Origin: Prevotella sp. UBA2444
GTDB lineage: Bacteria > Bacteroidota > Bacteroidia > Bacteroidales > Bacteroidaceae
Assembly: GCA_002342665.1 (NCBI GenBank)
Contig: DDQK01000010.1
Span: forward strand, 1 to 64,000
DNA length: 64,000 bases
Direction: 5' to 3'
The notes under the pieces were generated by a model. The model ran no database searches. It saw only the letters and a list, made by a program, of their open reading frames with translations, and was not told the DNA's origin. Below are positions 63,209 through 64,000 of this stretch, piece after piece. The first letter of the stretch is position 1. Each line of letters begins with the position of its first letter. A program made the translations under genes and the position numbers.

Positions 63209-64000
63209 TTATTTCGCTTTCAGCTTTACCGTCGCCGGCTTCAGCTGGTCGCCGCGGACGGTGATGCTGACCGTGCCTGACTTCCCGGCGCTCCTGACGA
63301 CGAGCAGGGCGCGGCCCTGCCAGGCACGGTGGCGGGCATCGCTGAGGGGCGAGCAGTCCTTGATGTCGGCATTGCCAAAGGCGGCGAGGGTGGCGGGGCC
63401 GCTGACGGTGGCCGAGAGTTCGGGGGCGGCAGCGGGGTGGGGGATGCCCCGCGCGTCGAGCAGGTCGACGGTGATGAAGGCCAGGTCCTGGCCGTCGGCC
63501 TTCAAGGTTGTGCGGTCGGCCGTCAGGCGGATGGCCTCGGCCTTGCCTGCGGTCTGCAGGGTGACGCTCTTGGCTGGCTGTGCTCCGTCGGCCTGCGGTG
63601 TCTGGCTCTCGGCGGGCTGGGCGTCGGCCAGTCCCTCGGCTCGGAGTTCACCCGGCTGGTAGGGCAGGGTGAAGGTGGCCATGCACTGGTCGGTGGGCTT
63701 CTCGCCGACGACCTGGCCGTTGAGCGTCAGCCGCACCCTCGGGTAGCGGGAGTAGACCTCCACGTCGATGGGCTTGCCCTCGTGGCCCTCCCAGTTCCAG
63801 CACTGCGAGGTGGGCCAGGTGCCCCACATGGTGGTCTTCACGCGGCCCCGGTAGCCGTCGGGCTCGCGCACGGCCATGTAGAGCTGCTCGCCGTCGGGGT
63901 TCCAGAGCATGCTGCGGTAGTGGGAGATGGGTTTGCGGCGCCCGGTCAGGTCGATGTCGCCGCAGTAGGCGGCGTGCCAGGGGTACATCGGGTTGGTCCA
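63209..64000 (-). CDS. Glycoside hydrolase family 2-type protein, C-terminal part
   Basis: The reading frame is open through the right edge, so the N-terminus and catalytic domain are outside. The visible 263 residues begin with MYPWHAAYCGDIDLTGRRKP and ISHYRSMLWNPDGEQLYMAV, typical of the region after the catalytic barrel in GH2 beta-galactosidases of Bacteroidetes, followed by DUF4982-like beta domains (VEVYSRYPRVRLTLNGQVVG; LTADRTTLKADGQDLAFITV, a bacterial Ig-like domain). A role in polysaccharide breakdown is expected; substrate unknown. Confidence 0.85.
   Translation of the reverse strand, partial: WTNPMYPWHAAYCGDIDLTGRRKPISHYRSMLWNPDGEQLYMAVREPDGYRGRVKTTMWGTWPTSQCWNWEGHEGKPIDVEVYSRYPRVRLTLNGQVVGEKPTDQCMATFTLPYQPGELRAEGLADAQPAESQTPQADGAQPAKSVTLQTAGKAEAIRLTADRTTLKADGQDLAFITVDLLDARGIPHPAAAPELSATVSGPATLAAFGNADIKDCSPLSDARHRAWQGRALLVVRSAGKSGTVSITVRGDQLKPATVKLKAK

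Overview
The window looks like a chromosomal segment of a Prevotella-like member of the Bacteroidales. The reasons are many promoters of the TTTG-N20-TAnnTTTG type, few Shine-Dalgarno sites, lipoproteins and TonB-dependent receptors of Bacteroidetes type, BACON, BspA-like LRR and GH2 proteins, and an anaerobic 2-oxoacid:ferredoxin oxidoreductase. Base composition is mosaic. Housekeeping and cobalamin regions are GC-richer, especially from 53 kb onward, while 19.3-26.8 kb and 38.4-48.6 kb are AT-rich and probably acquired. No rRNA, tRNA or CRISPR array was recognised.

Layout: (1) 0.07-9.4 kb, minus strand: a seven-gene phosphosignalling operon with three Ser/Thr kinases, a PP2C phosphatase, two further FHA proteins and a secreted TPR/BACON protein. 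(2) 9.6-17.3 kb: ordinary genes, including NAD-dependent DNA ligase, a carbohydrate-binding lipoprotein, a DMT transporter, an SDR oxidoreductase and a TSCPD protein. (3) 17.4-19.2 kb: a small regulator-like protein with a fourth, non-RD kinase. (4) 19.2-22 kb: an accessory patch with three near-identical promoter repeats of about 110 bp and two RhuM/PLD-like paralogues, one internally deleted. (5) 22.0-25.2 kb: a candidate RiPP locus with a structured leader, a short overlapping ORF, a radical-SAM/SPASM enzyme, a 39-residue three-cysteine precursor-like peptide, a perfect 12-bp hairpin and a phosphotransferase-like protein. (6) 25.2-28.1 kb: a zinc-ribbon/TonB-C protein, an LRR protein and an unknown. 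(7) 28.1-29.0 kb: a gene-poor block of nested inverted repeats, 22-bp tandem repeats and hairpins. (8) 29.0-35.1 kb: the four-subunit oxidoreductase, an OmpA protein and a BtuF/BtuC-like uptake pair. (9) 35.1-38.5 kb: a CbiJ-CbiD fusion, a potassium channel and a truncated nuclease. (10) 38.6-48.3 kb: a seven-gene minus-strand defence operon built around a type III restriction-modification pair. (11) 48.8-62.9 kb: divergent cobalamin operons. cbiA/cbiET/cbiGF run left. A cobalamin riboswitch followed by a TonB receptor, cbiK, a second TonB receptor, cbiHC, cbiP and cbiB runs right. (12) A small secreted protein and the 3' part of a GH2 glycosidase end the window.

Together the cobalamin genes cover cobalt insertion, most of corrin ring synthesis (no CbiL/CobI seen here), amidation, aminopropanol attachment and corrinoid uptake. 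The most novel-looking items are the radical-SAM peptide locus, the composite defence operon, the triplicated mobile-looking promoter, and short intergenic-type repeats embedded in the coding sequence of four cobalamin genes. The 22-mer inside cbiA matches an intergenic hairpin near 28.56 kb.
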